Shown here piece by piece: positions 59,560 through 64,000 of a DNA stretch of 64,000 nucleotides (position 1 is its first letter; each line of letters opens with the position of its first letter). A program made the translations under genes and the position numbers. Below the pieces are notes generated by a model. It was not told where the DNA came from and ran no database searches. It saw only the letters and a program-made list of their open reading frames with translations. Source of the DNA: Mallotus nudiflorus (taxonomy: Eukaryota; Streptophyta; Magnoliopsida; Malpighiales; Euphorbiaceae); assembly GCA_947683625.1 (NCBI GenBank), contig CANTUR010000793.1:5518001-5582000 (forward strand), given 5' to 3'.

Positions 59560-60777
59560 ATGACAGAACAAAGTCTGAGGCCCCTACAGTCGATTTTGAA
59601 AGGTTTGGACAATAAATCTTGGGTCGGGTTAGAGCCGTTTCACCTCGCGATCTTTAAATCACTCCATACTATGAGAATTAATTTCCCTTTTCTCCATGCC
59701 ATGGTTCAATTTTGGGATCCCCATAAACACAGCTCAACACAATAGAAATATGTCCCCTACTGAAGGAATTCGAGGCAATTCTCGGCCATCATAAGCGATT
59801 CCTGCTCTTGAAAACCTGGATTCTCGCTCCATTCAGCAATAAATGGCACATATGTTCAATCTTCCACCCCGATCTTCCTTCCATTGTATCTCTGGCTTAG
59901 AAATCAAATTAGAGTCCCTCCTCGAAGTCATTATGAATGTGGATAAAGGGAAAACTTACTGGCCCCGCATGTTAGCCCTCTGTTTGTATGCTCAATTTCT
60001 ACTGGTTTCCCCCTCAGGGCACTACGATACGAAGATCCTCTCTATCCTCAATCAAGTGGAGTTAGGGCTCAACCCCTTCCCTCTCATCTTAGCAGAAACC
60101 GTCATTGGATTGGATGACTTCACAAGGACACGATGATTCTCAAGAAGCCCCTTCTTGCTGGAGGTAAGTTTCCTATTGCCCCTCCTCTACTTCTAACTAC
60201 CAATACTGCCTGTACCTAAACATTTTCAATCCCGCAGATGTGGTTTTATGAAAAGCTGGGCTTGATCGAACCTCCCCAAGACATCAGGCGTTACCAAGCC
60301 AAGCATTATCGAACAAGGAAACTACATCCCATCCCTACAGACATTCGTGGCTGGCTGTCAACATTCCCTGATACACTGATTCGCTGGATGTGCCCCTAGT
60401 GGGGGTTGCAGCATGTGACCCTTCGGTCTTATACATATTGTGTCCCGACTGTCGGTCTCCATTTTGCCACTTTCTATAATCCAGCCCACCTCTGTCGCCA
60501 ATACGGTCATAAACAACTGATTATGGAGCCTGTTTAGGAGTTCGAGCTAGGGCCGCTTTCTCAAAATTTTCTGGATCACCTAGTGGCAACTTGGCCTCGA
60601 AGAGCCATCGAAAGAAATTTAAGCTACAACGGTGATCAGACCATCGATGATCATTAAAAAGTGTGGGTTTGCTTACAACAAACAGAAAGAGATGAATTTA
60701 TTAAATATAAAAGGACAAGAGAATTACAAATTTTAAGTTCACAGGGTAGGCAACAAAAAAAGAGAAAACAAAACTAG
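59560..60777 (+). pseudogene. antisense gene 2, DUF7745-like, two exons, element 2
   Basis: Exon 1 is 59560-60163 (donor GAG|GTAAGT) and exon 2 is 60238-60777 (acceptor CCCGCAG). Exon 1 begins MTEQSLRPLQ and contains QFWDPHKH and LNPFPLILAETVIGLD; exon 2 contains a WGLQH block and TWPRRAIERNL. These resemble plant DUF7745 proteins, often found in antisense position in Gypsy elements, whose function is unknown; the name is from memory. Exon 1 has at least one frameshift (near 59730-59745) and exon 2 several stops, at a codon expected to be Trp and at others. The gene converges with pol, which ends at 61145. Confidence 0.6.
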
Positions 60778-61144
60778 CTCATGGAATGAAGTCGTTGTTT
60801 TCCCTTTTGTTAGAAGTAATTTCCCTTTTGTACTAGTTAAACGACTTGTAATGGACACATTATGCAATGTTTAATGAAAATTAAAGCAATCCATTTCATT
60901 TCATTAAGCGCAAAACGTATATACATTTTGCTTCTGGTACATCTCATATTATTAGTTGGCTTGCCCTTGCAAGTTTTCCAACTAACCATTTTGTGTCTCT
61001 CCTTCCCTATTTACATGTCCTTAACTTTTGCCTGGACCGCCTCTTTCGAGGTTTTTAGTCTAGCAGGACTCCCCCCTTTTTTTTTTAGTCTTTAACTTTT
61101 GCCTAAACAGCTTCTTTTCAAGGTTTTCTCCCTAACGAGACTTT

Positions 61145-64000
61145 TTACAGAAAGTATTTCTTGAGCTTGTCTAGGTTGATAGGTTCCTTGAAATTGTTCC
61201 CTTCCATGTCAAACAAAATGGCAGCGCCTTTCGAAAATAACTTTTTTACCAAATACAGTCCCTCCTAATTGGGCCTGAATTTCCCCCGAGGGTCGGTCAT
61301 GAGTGATCTCGTAAGTTTCAACACCATATCCCCTTCTCGAATCTTGCCTGGCTTGATCTTCTTATTATAGGCCTGGGCTATTCTTCTCTGATACAGCTAA
61401 GAATGATACATAGCCTTCATCCTCTTTTCGTCGAGCAGTGTCAACTGAGCCAACCGACTTTAGGAGTTTAGATTTTCAGAAGGACTCTCAATGACCTTAT
61501 CTCAACCTCCACTGGTAAAACAGCCTCACGCCCATAGACTAAATAGTACGGAGTGGCTCTTGTCAAAGTCCTAGCAGTAGTTCGATACCCCCACAACGCG
61601 AACTGTAAGTATTCAGCCCAATCTCGGTAATTTTCTAGCGTCTTGGCCAAGATCTTTTTTACATTCTTATTTGCTACTTCCATTGCTCCATTTGCCTATG
61701 GCCTATATGGAGATGATCTGTGGTGCTCAATCTTATAGTCCTTTAGTAGTGTGGTCGTCTTTGCTTGAAACTGAACACCATTGTCTGTAACTACATGGTG
61801 TGGCAGACCATATCTACAGATTATATTCTTTTTGATGAACCTCGACATCTGCCTTGCCCCCACGGTAGCATAAGATTTAGCCTCAACCCACTTGGAGAAG
61901 TAGTCGATGGCCACAATGATGTATCGATGGCCATTAGTTTCTTTTGGCCTTACCTCCCCTATGATGTCAATTCCCCATATAGCAAACGACCAAAGAGACG
62001 TCATTCCTTGAAGTTCCATAGACGATAGGTGGCTAACATCACCATATGTTTGGCAATTGTGATATTTCTTCACAAATCCAACACAATCTGCTTCCATGGT
62101 GAGCCAAAAGTACCCCTGGCGGGCTATTTTCTTTACCAAGACAGTCCCATTCATGTGTGGTCCACACACCCCTTCATGAATTGCTTCCATAAGCTTCCGA
62201 CCTTCATCCTTGTCGATGCACCTGAGGTGTACCCTGACTGGCATTCTTTTGTACAACATCCCATCGTGGCCTATGAATTGTCGAGACAACATTTGCAGGG
62301 ATATCCTTTCTTTCTTATCAACGTCATCCAGAAATTGCCCAGTTTCCATATACCTTTGTAAATCATAGAACCCAGGTTTCTCAGTGGCATCAACTGGCGT
62401 TACTCTCACCTCTTCGTAACAGGGGGCTCGAGACTTTGTGAGAATTAAAGGTTTGGCCTCTGGTTGTTTCCCACTTTCCCACATAGAGGCTAGTGTGGCT
62501 AGGGCATCAACTACTTGGTTTCCTTCCCTTGGCAAATGGATGAATTTACACTGTGTAAAGGAGCACAAGATGGTGGTCAAGTATTCCTAGTACAGCCGTA
62601 ATCTGTCTTCTTTTATCTCCCATTCTTTGGTGGCTTGTTTTATAACTAGCATGGAATCCCCATAGACAATGACATTTTTTGCCCCTGCGCTACGCAATGC
62701 TTCTAAGCTAAAGATGCAGGCTTCATATTCTGCTTGGTTATTGGTTGCTTCAAATTCAAGCCTTTTTGCCATTAGGATCATTTCTCCTTTTAGCGTAACT
62801 AAAATTACTCCTATCTCGGCCCCCTTGTTATTGACAGCTCCGTCAAAATACATTTCCCAATCTTGTATCTCTATCGCCCCTAAACGCTCGTCGAGGAATT
62901 CCAGTTTCCACTCTTGGGCATCCCCCACCGGGCTTTGCACCAAAAAGTCTGCTACTGCTCTTCCTTTTACTGTCTTTTTGGCCATATACTCTATATCAAA
63001 TTTTGTGAGCAAAATGAGCCACCTAGCCAATTTTCCCGTAAGAGACGAGGTCTGTTGAAGGTACCTGAGGGGATCATGTTTGGAAACTGCTTGCACTTTG
63101 TAAGACTGGAAGTAGTGTCGGAGCTTCCTCGTTGCCCAAATCACTACTAGACAAGTTTTCTCTATTAAACTATAAGTAGCTTCATTGGATAGAAGCTTTT
63201 TACTCAGGTAATATACATCATGCTCTGTCTTCCTTTCACCTTCCTGTGCTAGCATTGCCCCTATTGCATCCTTTTCAATTGCTAGATACAGGATTAAGAC
63301 TTTACTTGGTCTCGATAGTTGTAAGACAGGGGGATTCATCAGATAATCCTTGATAGTTTCAAAAGCCTGTTGACATCTCTCATTCCACACAACAGGTTGG
63401 TCTTTCTTCAGAAGCTTAAAGATAGGGTTGCAGATGGTTGTTAGTTTGGCTATGAATCTGCTGATATACTGTAAACACCCTAGAAACCCTCAGACCTCTT
63501 TTTCGTTCTTTAGTGCAGGCATATCCCTGATTGCTCTGATCTTATCTGGATCCATCTCTATTCCTTTCTGGCTGACAATGTGTCCCAATAGTTTCTCAGA
63601 TGTGACCCCAAAAACACACTTCTTCAAGTTTAGTCTGAGATTATACTTTTCTGCTCTAGCCAGAAACTTGTTTAGTGCTTCAAAATGCCCTTCCCTGGTT
63701 GCAGATTTCTCCATCATATCATCCATATACACTTCGACGTCTTTATGGATCATGTCGTGCAGTAAGGCAGTCGCCATCCTCTGATAAGTGGCCCCTGCAT
63801 TCTTCAACCCGAAGGGCATCACTTGGTAACAGTATACGCCCCATTCGGTGATGAATGATGTCTTCAATCTATCCATTATTGCCATCATGATCTGATTGTA
63901 TCCCAAAAATCCATCCATAAAAGAGTACATTGCATTGGAAGATGCACTATCAATCAATGTATCGATATGCGGTAGGGGAAAGTCATCCTTAGGGTAGGCT
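61145..64000 (-). pseudogene. element 2 pol: RT, RNase H domains and integrase (partial at window edge)
   Basis: Reading left from the edge, one frame stays aligned from 64000 to about 61468, broken only by TGA (63490-63492), TAG (62587-62589) and TAG (61696-61698); the C-terminus after about 61467 is frameshifted and ends TAA at 61145. Domains: RT with YMDD (about 63720) and MPFGLKNA; RT connection with degenerate first RNase H (63390-62880); a second, archaeal-type RNase H (about 62850-62480) with YFDGA, NNQAEYEA, YGDS and VVDALA; integrase zinc finger and catalytic core (62280-61700) with the WVEAKSY and VVTDNGVQFQ region; C-terminal domain. Two RNase H domains are a hallmark of Tat elements. 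The three stops sit where relatives have CGA, CAG or CAA codons. Confidence 0.88.

Larger units (their letters stand above)
53132..64000 (-). mobile_element. element 2: Ty3/Gypsy Tat-like LTR retrotransposon, 3' part (runs off the window)
   Basis: Same family and orientation as element 1. Seen here, in its own direction from the right edge: RT, RNase H, integrase (to 61145), then two antisense genes (60777-56435), hairpin arrays, PPT and the 3' LTR (53132-55105). Its 5' LTR, gag and protease must lie beyond 64000. No large insertion interrupts the visible part, and CpG sites are better kept than in element 1, so it is probably younger. The left duplication should be AATAT (53127-53131). Confidence 0.9.

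Overview
This is nuclear DNA from a flowering plant, most likely a woody eudicot. The evidence is GT-AG introns in large genes, AT-rich intergenic DNA, a plastid-derived fragment, Mutator-type MITEs, a TRIM element and Ty3/Gypsy elements of the plant-specific Tat (Ogre/Retand-like) type. I cannot name the species.

Only two ordinary host genes look intact. At 430-17523 (+) is a DExH-box RNA helicase of the DHX36-like plant DExH3/DExH5 group. I could join 19 exons by eye with phase-consistent GT/AG junctions (1138 residues). Its introns hold a tandem duplication, a plastid trnR-ACG fragment, a perfectly delimited TRIM and a MULE-type MITE. At 48232-48714 (+) is a single-exon gene for OSTC/DC2, a small membrane subunit of the oligosaccharyltransferase.

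Most of the rest is two related giant LTR retrotransposons, both coding on the minus strand. Element 1 is complete in structure at 18192-40641 (22.45 kb): two LTRs of about 1.9 kb, PBS, PPT and a 5-bp duplication (GTTAC). It has decayed, and three later LTR-type insertions interrupt it. Element 2 starts at 53132 and runs off the right edge. Between them lie a LINE remnant (about 41155-45930), a 1.6-kb Mutator-like element that seems to carry a host-gene fragment (46198-47832), OSTC and a second MITE copy.

The most interesting signal is the cargo between the pol stop and the 3' LTR of both elements. Two intron-containing genes run antisense to gag-pol: a plant-mobile-domain-like gene, then a gene resembling the DUF7745 family. 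In element 2 each has a TATA box about 100-125 bp before its ATG. They converge tail-to-tail with pol. A 14-bp palindrome (GAGGCGATCGCCTC) and decayed versions of it cluster in the same places in both elements: two sites in each LTR, the first intron of the PMD-like gene, and just upstream of the TATA box of the second gene. This looks like a transposon-specific operator or other dyad-symmetric cis element. Between the 3' LTR and the antisense genes are arrays of short hairpin-forming units, expanded to about 14 copies in element 2.

The pol frame of element 2 is one continuous frame broken by only three stops. These and other stops look like C-to-T or G-to-A changes, as expected from decay of methylated cytosines. 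No intact retrotransposon protein gene was found.
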